From: Pseudomonadota bacterium
GTDB taxonomy: Bacteria > Pseudomonadota > Alphaproteobacteria > Rhizobiales > Devosiaceae
Assembly: GCA_023390785.1 (NCBI GenBank)
Contig: JAEWCE010000198.1
Coordinates: 1-9,309, forward strand
DNA length: 9,309 nucleotides
Reading direction: 5' to 3'
In this document: positions 1-6,040 of the stretch, in pieces
Numbering within the stretch: position 1 is the first letter of the stretch
How the letters are laid out: every line of letters starts with the position of its first letter
Notes under the pieces: generated by a model
Databases searched by the model: none
Told to the model about the DNA's origin: nothing
Seen by the model: only the letters and a program-made list of their open reading frames with translations
Made by a program: the position numbers and the translations under genes

Positions 1-1020
1 GACCTGATGCAGGAGACCGCGGCGGTGAAAGCCGCGGTAAGCCCGCACGAGATCCTGCTGGTGGCCGACGCACTGACCGGCCAGGACGCCGTCAACCTCG
101 CCCGCTCCTTCGACCAGCGCGTCGACATCACCGGCATCGTCCTGACCCGCGTCGACGGCGATGGCCGTGGCGGCGCGGCGCTGTCGATGCGCGCCGCCAC
201 CGGCAAGCCGATCAAACTGATCGGTACCGGTGAAAAGCTCGACGCGCTCGAGGATTTCCGTCCCGCCTCGATCGCCGACCGCATCCTGGGCATGGGCGAC
301 ATCGTCAGCCTGGTCGAAAAGGCCAGCCAGACCATCAAGGCCGAAGACGCGGCCAAAATGGCCAAAAAGCTCAAGAAGGGCAGCTTCGACCTCGACGATC
401 TGCGCGGCCAGTTGCAGCAGATGAAGAAGATGGGCGGCATGGGCGCCCTGATGGGACTGATGCCCGGCATGGGCCAGGTCAAAAAGGCCATGGCCGGCGC
501 CAATATCGATGAGAAGGTGTTCGACCGCCAGATCGCCATCATCAACTCGATGACCAAGGCGGAGCGCGCCGACCCCGACCTGCTGAACGCCAAGCGCCGC
601 ATTCGCATCGCCAAGGGCTCGGGCACCAAGGTCGAAGACGTCAACAAGCTGATGAAGCAGCACCGCCAGATGGCGGACATGATGAAAAAGGTTTCGAAAG
701 GCGGCCTCGGCTCGCTCGCCGGTATGTTCGGTGGCAAGCTGGGCGGCATGATGCCCGGCCTTGGCCAGATGCCCGATCCGTCCAGGATGGACCCGGCCCA
801 GATCGAGGCCATGGCCCGGCAGATGGGTATGGACCCTGCGATGCTGAAGCAGGCTGCCGCCCAGGGTGATGCCGAGCCGCCCAAGGACCTGTCGCAAAAG
901 CTGCCCACCGATGTGAGCCAGCTCCTCAAATCGGGACCGGGCCTGCCCGGTCTTGGCGGTACCTCACGCTTCCCTGGCCTCCCCGGCCTCGGTGGCGGGT
1001 TCGTGCCGAAGAAGAAATAG
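1..1020 (+). CDS. ffh: Signal recognition particle protein Ffh (SRP54), 3' part
   Basis: Ffh is the GTPase that, with 4.5S/SRP RNA, binds signal sequences on ribosomes and hands them to FtsY at the inner membrane. The 5' end lies outside the window; the reading frame is open from base 1, so the ATG at 7 is internal. The visible part starts late in the G domain. The G4 guanine-specificity motif appears as TRVDGDGRGG (nt 145-174; Arg replaces the usual Lys of TKxD), followed by GTGEKLDALE. A Met-rich M domain follows (about nt 340-900) with the SRP-RNA-binding segment RRIRIAKGSG near nt 595-625 and many Met clusters that would line the signal-sequence groove. The C-terminus is Gly/Pro-rich and ends in three Lys. 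It is the first gene of the translation cluster, 37 nt before rpsP. The family call is very secure. Confidence 0.97.
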   Translation, partial: DLMQETAAVKAAVSPHEILLVADALTGQDAVNLARSFDQRVDITGIVLTRVDGDGRGGAALSMRAATGKPIKLIGTGEKLDALEDFRPASIADRILGMGDIVSLVEKASQTIKAEDAAKMAKKLKKGSFDLDDLRGQLQQMKKMGGMGALMGLMPGMGQVKKAMAGANIDEKVFDRQIAIINSMTKAERADPDLLNAKRRIRIAKGSGTKVEDVNKLMKQHRQMADMMKKVSKGGLGSLAGMFGGKLGGMMPGLGQMPDPSRMDPAQIEAMARQMGMDPAMLKQAAAQGDAEPPKDLSQKLPTDVSQLLKSGPGLPGLGGTSRFPGLPGLGGGFVPKKK

Positions 1021-1045
1021 AACCCCGTTTTCCAGACAACCTTCC

Positions 1046-1050
1046 AAGGA
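1046..1050 (+). promoter_or_regulatory. Ribosome binding site of rpsP
   Basis: AAGGA lies 7 nt before the ATG at 1058. It decides the start against the in-frame upstream ATG at 953, which lies inside ffh. Confidence 0.75.
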
Positions 1051-1057
1051 CCAACGC

Positions 1058-1426
1058 ATGTCTCTCAAGATCCGTCTCGCCCGCGCCGGCACCACCAAGC
1101 GCCCCTACTACCACGTCGTCGTTGCCGACGCCCGCTCGCCCCGCGACGGCCGCTTCATCGAGAAGGTCGGCACCTACGATCCCAAGCTCGAGGACGACAA
1201 GCGCGTCAATCTCGTGACCGAGCGCGTGACGCATTGGCTGAGCGTCGGCGCCCAGCCGACCGACCGCGTGCTGCGCTTCCTCGACAAGGCCGGCCTCAAG
1301 ACCCGCGCGCCGCGCAACAATCCCGAGCGCGCCAAGCCGGGCAAGAAGGCCACCGAACGCGCCGAAGCCCGCGCCAAAGCTGCTGCTGATGCCGCCGCGC
1401 CGGCTGAAGCTCCGGCCGCCGAGTAA
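1058..1426 (+). CDS. rpsP: 30S ribosomal protein S16
   Basis: S16 binds 16S rRNA in the 5' domain and is needed for 30S assembly. The 122-residue product starts MSLKIRLARAGTTKRPYYHV, the typical S16 N-terminus, followed by ADARSPRDGRFIEKVGTYDP, a family hallmark. The core ends near residue 85. The last ~40 residues are an Ala/Lys/Glu-rich tail of low complexity, longer than the compact ~80-residue bacterial S16 core, as is common in alphaproteobacteria. The ATG at 1058 is preferred because the S16 homology begins exactly there and an AAGGA precedes it. The stop is 1 nt before the rimM ATG, so translational coupling is likely. Confidence 0.97.
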   Translation: MSLKIRLARAGTTKRPYYHVVVADARSPRDGRFIEKVGTYDPKLEDDKRVNLVTERVTHWLSVGAQPTDRVLRFLDKAGLKTRAPRNNPERAKPGKKATERAEARAKAAADAAAPAEAPAAE

Positions 1427-1427
1427 G

Positions 1428-1967
1428 ATGAGCGACGCCTCGTCCAAACGTCTGCTCATGGGCCGCATCGGCGCGGCCCATGGCATCCGGGGCGAGGTGC
1501 GCATACAGTCCTTCACCGAGGAGCCGCTGGCTCTCCGGGACTACGGACCGTTCACCACCAACCGCCCCGGCCTCGTGCTCGAGATCGAGGCAGCACGGGC
1601 CACGACCAACGTACTGGTGGCGCGGCTCAAGGGCGTCACCGACCGCACGGCCGCCGAAAAGCTCAACGGCGTCGAGCTCTATGTCGAGCGCAGCCGCCTG
1701 CCGCCGCCCGACGATGATGACGATTTCTACCACACCGACCTGATCGGGCTCGACGCCCGGCTCAATGACGGCAGCGTGCTGGGCAAGGTGATCGCCATTC
1801 CCAATTTTGGCGCCTCCGATCTCATCGAAGTACGGGACGAGCGCAGCGGCGACACTTACCTTTACCCCTTCACCAAGGCCGTGGTCCCCGAAGTGCACGT
1901 GGCCGAGGGCTACCTGGTGATCGAGGTGCCGACCGAGAGCGAGCCCGGTGAGGAAGAGCCCGATTGA
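1428..1967 (+). CDS. rimM: Ribosome maturation factor RimM
   Basis: RimM assists late 30S maturation, acting around the 3' (head) domain of 16S rRNA and binding S19. The 179-residue protein has the usual two domains. The N-terminal RimM beta-barrel opens with LLMGRIGAAHGIRGEVRIQS (about residues 9-28). The C-terminal PRC-barrel begins near FYHTDLIGLDARLNDG (about residue 101) and contains PFTKAVVPEV. The tail is acidic. The ATG at 1428 follows the rpsP stop by one base and gives the standard length. The gene sits between rpsP and trmD as in many proteobacteria, and its last four bases overlap the TTG start of trmD. Confidence 0.96.
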   Translation: MSDASSKRLLMGRIGAAHGIRGEVRIQSFTEEPLALRDYGPFTTNRPGLVLEIEAARATTNVLVARLKGVTDRTAAEKLNGVELYVERSRLPPPDDDDDFYHTDLIGLDARLNDGSVLGKVIAIPNFGASDLIEVRDERSGDTYLYPFTKAVVPEVHVAEGYLVIEVPTESEPGEEEPD

Positions 1968-2644
1968 GCTTTGCCGCCGACATCATCACCCTGTTTCCCG
2001 AGCTGTTTCCCGGGCCGCTCGGCGCCTCGGTGATCGGTCGCGGCGCAGCGCAGGGATTGTGGTCGCTGCGGCTGACGCAATTGCGGGACTTTGCCACCGA
2101 CAGGCATCACAGTGTCGACGACTCGCCGGCGGGCGGCGGCGCCGGCATGGTGCTGAAGCCCGACGTGCTGGCGGCGGCGATCGACGCCGTCTCCGGCCAG
2201 AACGATCCGCGCCCGCGCCTGCTGATGAGTCCGCGCGGCAGGCCACTGACGCAGGAGCGGGCCCGCGCCCTCGCCTACGGCCCCGGCGCCGTGATCGTCT
2301 GCGGCCGGTTCGAGGGGGTCGACGAGCGCGTCATCGAAGCACGCAACCTCGAAGAGATTTCCATCGGCGACTATGTGCTCGCCGGCGGCGAGGTGGCGGC
2401 CATGGTGCTGCTCGAAGCGGTGGTGCGATTGATTCCCGGCGTGCTCGGCAAGGACGAGTCGCACCAGGACGAAAGCTTCGAGAACGGCGTTCTGGAGTAT
2501 CCACACTACACCCGGCCCCAAAGTTTTGAGGGTCGCGACATCCCTGCCGTGCTCACCTCCGGCGATCACGGCAGGGTTGCTGAGTGGCGGCGCGCCGAGA
2601 GCGAGAGATTGACCCGCGCCCGGCGCCCCGATCTGCTGGAGTAG
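1964..2644 (+). CDS. trmD: tRNA (guanine-N1-)-methyltransferase TrmD
   Basis: TrmD methylates G37 N1 next to the anticodon using S-adenosylmethionine, which prevents +1 frameshifting. It works as a dimer with a deep trefoil knot (SPOUT fold). The 226-residue product shows the family motifs in order: FAADIITLFPELF at the N-terminus, DDSPAGGGAGMVL (around residue 51), VIVCGRFEGVDERVI, SIGDYVLAGGEVAAMVLLEA (the SAM-binding knot), RLIPGVLG, PHYTRP and SGDHGRVAEWRR. The start is TTG at 1964 (TTGA), overlapping the rimM stop by 4 nt. An AGGA at 1951-1954 serves as Shine-Dalgarno. No ATG or GTG gives a full N-terminus, so TTG is the best choice. This is the last gene of the ffh operon; the next gene converges on it. 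Confidence 0.96.
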   Translation: MSFAADIITLFPELFPGPLGASVIGRGAAQGLWSLRLTQLRDFATDRHHSVDDSPAGGGAGMVLKPDVLAAAIDAVSGQNDPRPRLLMSPRGRPLTQERARALAYGPGAVIVCGRFEGVDERVIEARNLEEISIGDYVLAGGEVAAMVLLEAVVRLIPGVLGKDESHQDESFENGVLEYPHYTRPQSFEGRDIPAVLTSGDHGRVAEWRRAESERLTRARRPDLLE

Positions 2645-2656
2645 CGTGGGGCGACA

Positions 2657-2677
2657 CCGGGCCCGGCGGGCCTCCGG
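2657..2677 (+). terminator. GC-rich hairpin between trmD and the convergent copper gene
   Basis: A GC-only stem of 4+4 bp (CCGG/CCGG and GCCC/GGGC, with a 2-nt CT bulge and a GGC loop) sits 13 nt after the trmD stop, between two converging genes. There is no T-run on either strand, so it may be a Rho-assisted or weak bidirectional terminator, or only a GC-rich coincidence. Confidence 0.3.
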
Positions 2678-2698
2678 CACCCGCGTCGCATCACGCCC

Positions 2699-3262
2699 TC
2701 ACATCGCCATCGAAGACATGTCCATCGTGTGCGACGGCTCGGCCGGTGCGTCGCTTCCGCTCGGTGGCGCCGATTGCGCGAAGCCGCCGATGTTGAGTTC
2801 GACCTTGAGGTCGCCGGCCCTGGCAAAGTGCAGGATCATTTCGAGGCACTGGCCCTTGACGAACGGCTGGCTGAAGCCGGTGAGCATCAGATGATAGCCC
2901 ATCGGATCGAGCGCCACCGTGCCGCCGGCCGGAACCGGCAGGCCGTCGGGCAGCGCCGACATTTCCATCACGTCGCCCGCCATCTTCATCTGGTGCAGCG
3001 AGGTCTCGCGGGCCGCCTCGGTGCTGGCGCCGGTGAAGACATCATCATTTGGGCCGGCATTGGCGATGCTGAGATAGGCGCCCGCCGACTGGGCGTTCGG
3101 CGGGGTGGCGCGGGCATAGGCGCCGCTGACGGTAATGCCGCCGGCGGTAAAGCTCTGCCCGGTCGGGCAGCCATCGTGCAGGATGCCCTCATGGGCGAAA
3201 GCGAGGGACGGCGCGGCAAACGCCAGGGCGGCCACTAGGGCGGTAGGGCTGTAACGAGTCAT
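2699..3262 (-). CDS. Periplasmic copper chaperone, PCuAC (DUF461) family
   Basis: PCuAC proteins bind Cu(I) in the periplasm and deliver it to cytochrome c oxidase assembly, often with Sco/SenC. The 187-residue product has a clear signal peptide (MTRYSPTALVAALAFAAPSLAFA, cleavage expected before HEG at residue 24). The mature protein has the cupredoxin-like domain opening with ITVSGAYARATPPNAQSAGAY, then the metal-binding pattern H90-X10-M101-X22-H124-X-M126 (HQM... and GYHLML), matching the known H-M-H-M copper site. The C-terminal tail (from residue 178, HTMDMSSMAM) is Met/His-rich, as in other PCuAC proteins, and may be an additional copper ligand. AAAGG lies 8 nt before the ATG. It is the second gene of a two-gene unit after a DUF2946-like gene, 43 nt downstream of it. 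One Cys pair (C32, C139) could form a disulfide. Confidence 0.92.
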   Translation of the reverse strand: MTRYSPTALVAALAFAAPSLAFAHEGILHDGCPTGQSFTAGGITVSGAYARATPPNAQSAGAYLSIANAGPNDDVFTGASTEAARETSLHQMKMAGDVMEMSALPDGLPVPAGGTVALDPMGYHLMLTGFSQPFVKGQCLEMILHFARAGDLKVELNIGGFAQSAPPSGSDAPAEPSHTMDMSSMAM

Positions 3263-3305
3263 GATCTGACCTTTCGGGAAACGAGAGGGGAATTTCCGAG
3301 ACGGG

Positions 3306-3659
3306 TCAGGCGGCGGGCGGGCCTCGTGGTTTGGCGACGCCTCCCGGCGTCAGCACCGGAGGCGCCACGGCAGGAAGCACATAAACCACCGGAAGCGTGG
3401 CGAACTCAGTTGCGACGCAGTCCGCTGGCGGTGGCGGCAGCACCGCCAGTCCCGGCCGGCAGGCATGGCAGGCGAAATGGTTGCCGGCGACAGGCGACGG
3501 CTGGTCGCCGCAGATCGACTGGGCGGTGACCACCACCCGGCCGCCGGCGGCAAACACCGCGCTCGAATGGCCGAAATTGAGGCACAGCAGGGCAAGCACC
3601 AGCGCCGCGAGCAGCACATCGCGGGCGACCGACTGCGAAATCGTCTGGCCCTGTCCCAT
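3306..3659 (-). CDS. DUF2946-like small membrane-anchored Cys/His protein (copper-associated)
   Basis: The chosen form is 117 residues. It has one hydrophobic segment (about residues 14-36, a signal anchor or uncleaved signal), then an exported part with QSICGDQ (C50) and NHFACHACRPG (H61, C64, H65, C67), resembling the Cys/His signature of DUF2946 proteins, followed by a Pro-rich tail. DUF2946 genes are often found next to copper chaperones and copper receptors; their molecular function is unknown. A role in copper handling is inferred from the metal-ligand motif and from the PCuAC gene immediately downstream. The frame is open upstream to 3830, but that longer form would place the membrane segment internally and run into the rplS promoter region. 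ATG 3659 puts the hydrophobic segment at the N-terminus. Its Shine-Dalgarno is poor; GTG at 3695 is an alternative. Confidence 0.72.
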   Translation of the reverse strand: MGQGQTISQSVARDVLLAALVLALLCLNFGHSSAVFAAGGRVVVTAQSICGDQPSPVAGNHFACHACRPGLAVLPPPPADCVATEFATLPVVYVLPAVAPPVLTPGGVAKPRGPPAA

Positions 3660-3717
3660 GCCCCGGCTTATAGCGGTGCCCGCGGCCCGCCGCACGCGGC
3701 AAATCCGCCCGCAGTAC

Positions 3718-3746
3718 TGGACTCGGGCGCGCTTTCCCTCTATACG
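3718..3746 (+). promoter_or_regulatory. Candidate sigma-70 promoter of rplS
   Basis: TGGACT (3718-3723) and TATACG (3741-3746) are separated by 17 nt, each matching the consensus hexamers at 4 of 6 positions. A promoter is expected here because the genes immediately upstream point the other way, so rplS cannot be read from the ffh operon without crossing the copper cassette. Start of transcription would be near 3753, giving a leader of about 110 nt. Confidence 0.35.
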
Positions 3747-3757
3747 CCCGCTGCCCG

Positions 3758-3837
3758 TGGCCCTGCCCGGGCCAACAAGACACATAATCCGTGCAACCAA
3801 GACCGGGCGGCTGGAGCGATCCTTCGGCAAAACGCCC
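3758..3837 (+). other. Possible structured leader of rplS
   Basis: Two stems can be drawn in the presumed untranslated leader. The first is TGGCCC/GGGCCA with a 5-nt loop (3758-3774). The second is GGGCG (3805-3809) with CGCCC (3833-3837), enclosing a small GGA/TCC stem. Ribosomal protein leaders are often structured for autoregulation, but this one matches no leader family I can name. GC-rich DNA makes such stems easily by chance. Confidence 0.25.
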
Positions 3838-3864
3838 CATTGAAAAGATCAGAACGGACAAGAC

Positions 3865-4368
3865 ATGCCCAATATCATTGCCGAGCTCGAAAAAGAGCAG
3901 CACGAGGCGCTCGCCGCCCGCGCTAACCACCCCGATTTCACCCATGGCGATACCGTCAAGGTGTGGGTGAAGGTGCGCGAAGGCGAAAAAGAGCGCCTGC
4001 AGGCCTATGAAGGCGTCGTGATCGCCATCACCGGCACGGGGCTCAACGAGAGCTTCACGGTTCGCAAGATTTCCTACGGCGAGGGCGTCGAGCGCGTCTT
4101 CCCGATGGTCAGCCCCAATGTCGACCGCGTCGAAGTGCTCAAGCGCGGCAAGGTACGCCGCGCCAAGCTGTATTACCTGCGCGATCGCCGCGGCAAGTCC
4201 GCCCGTATTTTCGAATCGACCTCGGCCCGGACCAAGAAGATCGAGGCCGGCGAGCGCGATGCCGCCCACGAGGCCCGCGTCGCCCGCGAGGCCGAAAAGG
4301 TCGCTGCCGCCGAGCAGCTGGCCAAGGAGTTGGCGGAAAAGGATGCCGCCGAAGGCAAGTCCGAATAG
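3865..4368 (+). CDS. rplS: 50S ribosomal protein L19
   Basis: L19 lies at the 30S-50S interface of the large subunit. The 167-residue product has the standard core: IIAELEKEQ, DFTHGDTVKVWVKVREGEKERLQAYEGVVIA (seen in pieces across residues 24-54), SFTVRKISYGEGVERVFP and VEVLKRGKVRRAKLYYLRDR, ending near residue 115 at GKSARI. Beyond that comes a ~50-residue highly charged Ala/Glu/Lys tail that makes it clearly longer than the 115-residue E. coli protein. The ATG at 3865 matches the family N-terminus and has GGAC 7 nt before it (3854-3857). In many alphaproteobacteria rplS follows trmD; here a copper cassette on the other strand lies between them. Confidence 0.97.
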   Translation: MPNIIAELEKEQHEALAARANHPDFTHGDTVKVWVKVREGEKERLQAYEGVVIAITGTGLNESFTVRKISYGEGVERVFPMVSPNVDRVEVLKRGKVRRAKLYYLRDRRGKSARIFESTSARTKKIEAGERDAAHEARVAREAEKVAAAEQLAKELAEKDAAEGKSE

Positions 4369-4383
4369 GCCGGGCGGTTGGAC

Positions 4384-4407
4384 GATCGGACGCTCTTGCG
4401 ACCGATC
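4384..4407 (+). other. Hairpin in the rplS 3' region
   Basis: GATCGG (4384-4389) pairs with CCGATC (4402-4407). After an A-A mismatch the stem continues with CGC/GCG closing a 4-nt TCTT loop. It has no T-run, so it is not itself a terminator. It is the first of three stem-loops between rplS and the next gene. Confidence 0.45.
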
Positions 4408-4422
4408 TGACAGAGCAGAAAT

Positions 4423-4451
4423 AGCGTCGATACCGTCAATCGGTAAGCGCT
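4423..4451 (+). other. Second hairpin in the rplS 3' region
   Basis: TACCG (4431-4435) pairs with CGGTA (4441-4445) around a 5-nt loop. Outside it AGCG (4423-4426) can pair with CGCT (4448-4451) across an internal loop. It lies between the first hairpin and the terminator, and is modest on its own. Confidence 0.35.
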
Positions 4452-4472
4452 TTAAGCTCGCATTCAGCTACG

Positions 4473-4499
4473 ACCCGGCTCTGTTGGAGCCGGGTTTTT
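4473..4499 (+). terminator. Rho-independent terminator after rplS
   Basis: A perfect 9-bp stem (ACCCGGCTC with GAGCCGGGT), a 5-nt TGTTG loop and a run of five T directly at the stem's end. This is the classic form of an intrinsic terminator on the + strand. It ends 19 nt before the next start codon. Confidence 0.9.
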
Positions 4500-4506
4500 G
4501 TTTGTC

Positions 4507-4515
4507 GGGGAGGAG
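4507..4515 (+). promoter_or_regulatory. Ribosome binding site deciding the GTG start at 4519
   Basis: GGGGAGGAG lies 3-5 nt before GTG 4519. The upstream in-frame TTG at 4498 lies in the terminator T-run and has no such site, so GTG 4519 is chosen. Confidence 0.7.
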
Positions 4516-4518
4516 AGT

Positions 4519-5115
4519 GTGGGCAGTCCGGAGGCGCGCGCCGAAACCGCCCGCCAATTGCGCGATGAAGCTCGCCAGGTGCTGGCCGACACCGGCCTCT
4601 TCGCCCTGCTCACCGATCGCTTCGGCGAGCCCACCGTCACCGGCAGCGCCGGCTACGATCTGATGGTGTGGCGCGACATCGACATCCACCTGCCGCTCGA
4701 GGCCGAGCGCTGGGGCGAGTGGATGGCGTTCGGCCAGGATCTCGCCGCACAACTCCACAGTGTCGGTCTCGCGCTGCACAAGGCCACCTTCATCAACGAC
4801 TGGGTCGACCCGCACCCGCTCGGTGCCGGGCTCTATTGGGGCATCGAGTTCAAGGATTTTGCCGCCAACAGCTGGAAGCTCGATATCTGGGGCTGGGATC
4901 CGTTTGACTTCGCCGTCCGCCAGGCCCGCGACTTCTCGCTGCGCACCGACCTCGCAGCCTGCGACCGCGACCTGATCCTCCGTCTCAAGACCGAGGCGCG
5001 CGAGCGCGACAATTACTATGGCGTCAAAATATCGAGCTGGGACATCTACCAGTTCGCGATCCAGAAGGCAGGCGACAGCCTGAGCGCTCTGGAGATGTGG
5101 AAGGCACGGCAGTAG
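4519..5115 (+). CDS. Uncharacterised protein with nucleotidyltransferase-fold signature
   Basis: I do not recognise a named family. The 198-residue product carries the pattern of the nucleotidyltransferase fold, Gly-Ser followed by nine residues and Asp-Ile-Asp-Ile: GS at residues 42-43, D53 and D55 in WRDIDIHL. A possible third carboxylate is D122 in WKLDIWGWD. These would be the three metal ligands of the polymerase-beta-like active site (seen also in aminoglycoside nucleotidyltransferases and MNT antitoxins). The N-terminus is a helix (EARAETARQLRDEARQVLA). The C-terminal region (KISSWDIYQFAIQKAG) is likely helical. The protein is Trp-rich, with no signal peptide or membrane segment. Substrate and role are unknown; the catalytic assignment is inference from motif only. 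The MBL-fold gene starts 27 nt downstream, so the two may be co-transcribed. Confidence 0.75.
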   Translation: MGSPEARAETARQLRDEARQVLADTGLFALLTDRFGEPTVTGSAGYDLMVWRDIDIHLPLEAERWGEWMAFGQDLAAQLHSVGLALHKATFINDWVDPHPLGAGLYWGIEFKDFAANSWKLDIWGWDPFDFAVRQARDFSLRTDLAACDRDLILRLKTEARERDNYYGVKISSWDIYQFAIQKAGDSLSALEMWKARQ

Positions 5116-5142
5116 GCTCCCGGCGAGTCTGGGGGAATTGCT

Positions 5143-5949
5143 ATGCCATCATACATCTGCACCACCTGTGGCGTCGGCTATGCCGAGACAGAAGCGCCGC
5201 GAGATACCTGCCTGATCTGCGCCGACGAGCGGCAATATGTGAACGCCAAGGGCCAGGGCTGGACCACGCTCGACGAGTTGCAGGAAGGCCACGTCAACGA
5301 ATTGCGCCAGCTCGAGCCAGGGCTCACCGGCATCGGAGCTCGCCCGCAGATCGCCATCGGCGAGCGGGCCTTGCTCATCGAGCGGCCAGACGGCGGGGTG
5401 CTGTGGGACTGCACGCCGCTGATCACCGGCGCGGCGCTCGAGGCCATAGCCGCCAAGGGCGGGGTTCAGGCCATTGCCATTTCGCATCCGCACTTTTACG
5501 CCACCATGGTCGACTGGAGCCGGGCGCTGGGCGGCGTGCCGATCTACCTGCATGAAGACAACCGCGACTGGGTGATGCGGCCCGACTCTGCCATCGAGTT
5601 CTGGACGGGGCCAAGCATGACAATGGCCGACGGCATAACCCTGGTGCGCACCGGCGGTCACTTCCCCGGCTCGACCGTGCTGCACTGGGCGCAGGGGGCA
5701 GGCGGCAAGGGCGCACTGCTGACCGGTGACTCCATCATGGTCGTGCCCGATACGCGCTGGGTGAGCTTCATGTATTCCTTCCCCAACCTCATCCCCCTCA
5801 ACGCCCGCGCCGTCGAGGCCATTGTAAAATCGGTTCGCGCCTACCAGTTCGATAGAATCTACGCCGGGTGGTGGGACCGTGTGCTCGACCATGACGCCAA
5901 GGCTGCGGTCCAGCGCAGCGCCGAGAGATATATCGCCGCGATCCGATGA
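5143..5949 (+). CDS. MBL-fold metallo-hydrolase with N-terminal zinc-ribbon
   Basis: The 268-residue product joins two parts. Residues 1-30 hold a rubredoxin-like or zinc-ribbon knuckle pair, C6-x2-C9 and C23-x2-C26. From about residue 60 there is a metallo-beta-lactamase fold. Putative metal ligands are H115 and H117 (SHPHFYA), H173 (GGHFPGST), D196 (LLTGDSI) and possibly H250 (LDHD). The canonical HxHxDH motif is degenerate: the Asp and second His positions are Tyr and Ala here, so the second metal site may be lacking. MBL proteins with this N-terminal ribbon are widespread but their substrate is not established to my knowledge. The start ATG 5143 has GGGGG about 8 nt before it and begins at the zinc knuckle. 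The 3' end of the coding region contains one of the AGATATATC boxes linked to the next gene. Confidence 0.88.
   Translation: MPSYICTTCGVGYAETEAPRDTCLICADERQYVNAKGQGWTTLDELQEGHVNELRQLEPGLTGIGARPQIAIGERALLIERPDGGVLWDCTPLITGAALEAIAAKGGVQAIAISHPHFYATMVDWSRALGGVPIYLHEDNRDWVMRPDSAIEFWTGPSMTMADGITLVRTGGHFPGSTVLHWAQGAGGKGALLTGDSIMVVPDTRWVSFMYSFPNLIPLNARAVEAIVKSVRAYQFDRIYAGWWDRVLDHDAKAAVQRSAERYIAAIR
5926..5934. promoter_or_regulatory. AGATATATC box 1 (candidate PadR operator)
   Basis: The first of three exact copies of AGATATATC before the padR-type gene; this one lies in the last codons of the MBL gene. Because of its position it could be partly coding coincidence, but its AT-rich sequence stands out in GC-rich DNA. 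Confidence 0.4.
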
Positions 5950-5989
5950 GAGCGCGCGACTGGACGATTTTATCGCAGATACATTTTCA

Positions 5990-6001
5990 AAGATATATCT
6001 T
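5990..6001. promoter_or_regulatory. AGATATATC box 2: perfect 12-bp palindrome (candidate PadR operator)
   Basis: AAGATATATCTT is a perfect palindrome. Its right edge overlaps the TTGACG -35 candidate (6000-6005). A degenerate copy, AGATACAT, lies just upstream at 5977-5984. A palindrome suits a dimeric winged-helix repressor such as PadR. Confidence 0.6.
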
Positions 6002-6028
6002 GACGGGCCTCGGCCTGAGGCATATCTC
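6000..6028 (+). promoter_or_regulatory. Candidate promoter of the padR-type gene
   Basis: TTGACG (6000-6005), a 5-of-6 match to the -35 consensus, is followed after 17 nt by TATCTC (6023-6028), a weak -10 match. The -35 overlaps operator box 2, and box 3 lies downstream, which is the arrangement expected for autorepression. Confidence 0.4.
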
Positions 6029-6040
6029 CCGACTATCGTA

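Noticed and set aside
1910..2680. 256-codon minus-strand open frame opposite trmD
   Set aside because: trmD is unambiguous on the + strand; the antisense frame has no recognisable motif.
2729..3238. 169-codon plus-strand open frame opposite the PCuAC gene
   Set aside because: The minus strand encodes a signal peptide and a complete PCuAC copper site; the plus frame is a shadow.
3715..3780. CueR-type copper operator before the copper genes
   Set aside because: I looked for an inverted ACCTTCC/GGAAGGT-like element between the divergent genes and saw none.
3660..3830. Longer N-terminus of the DUF2946-like gene (start at 3830)
   Set aside because: It would add 57 Arg-rich residues before the membrane segment and overlap the rplS promoter region; the shorter form fits the family better.
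4369..4472. tRNA or known small RNA gene between rplS and the terminator
   Set aside because: No cloverleaf, T-loop or CCA pattern is present, and the stems match no RNA family I can identify by eye.
4498..4518. TTG start at 4498 for the nucleotidyltransferase-like gene
   Set aside because: The codon lies in the T-run of the terminator and has no Shine-Dalgarno, while GTG 4519 has a strong one.
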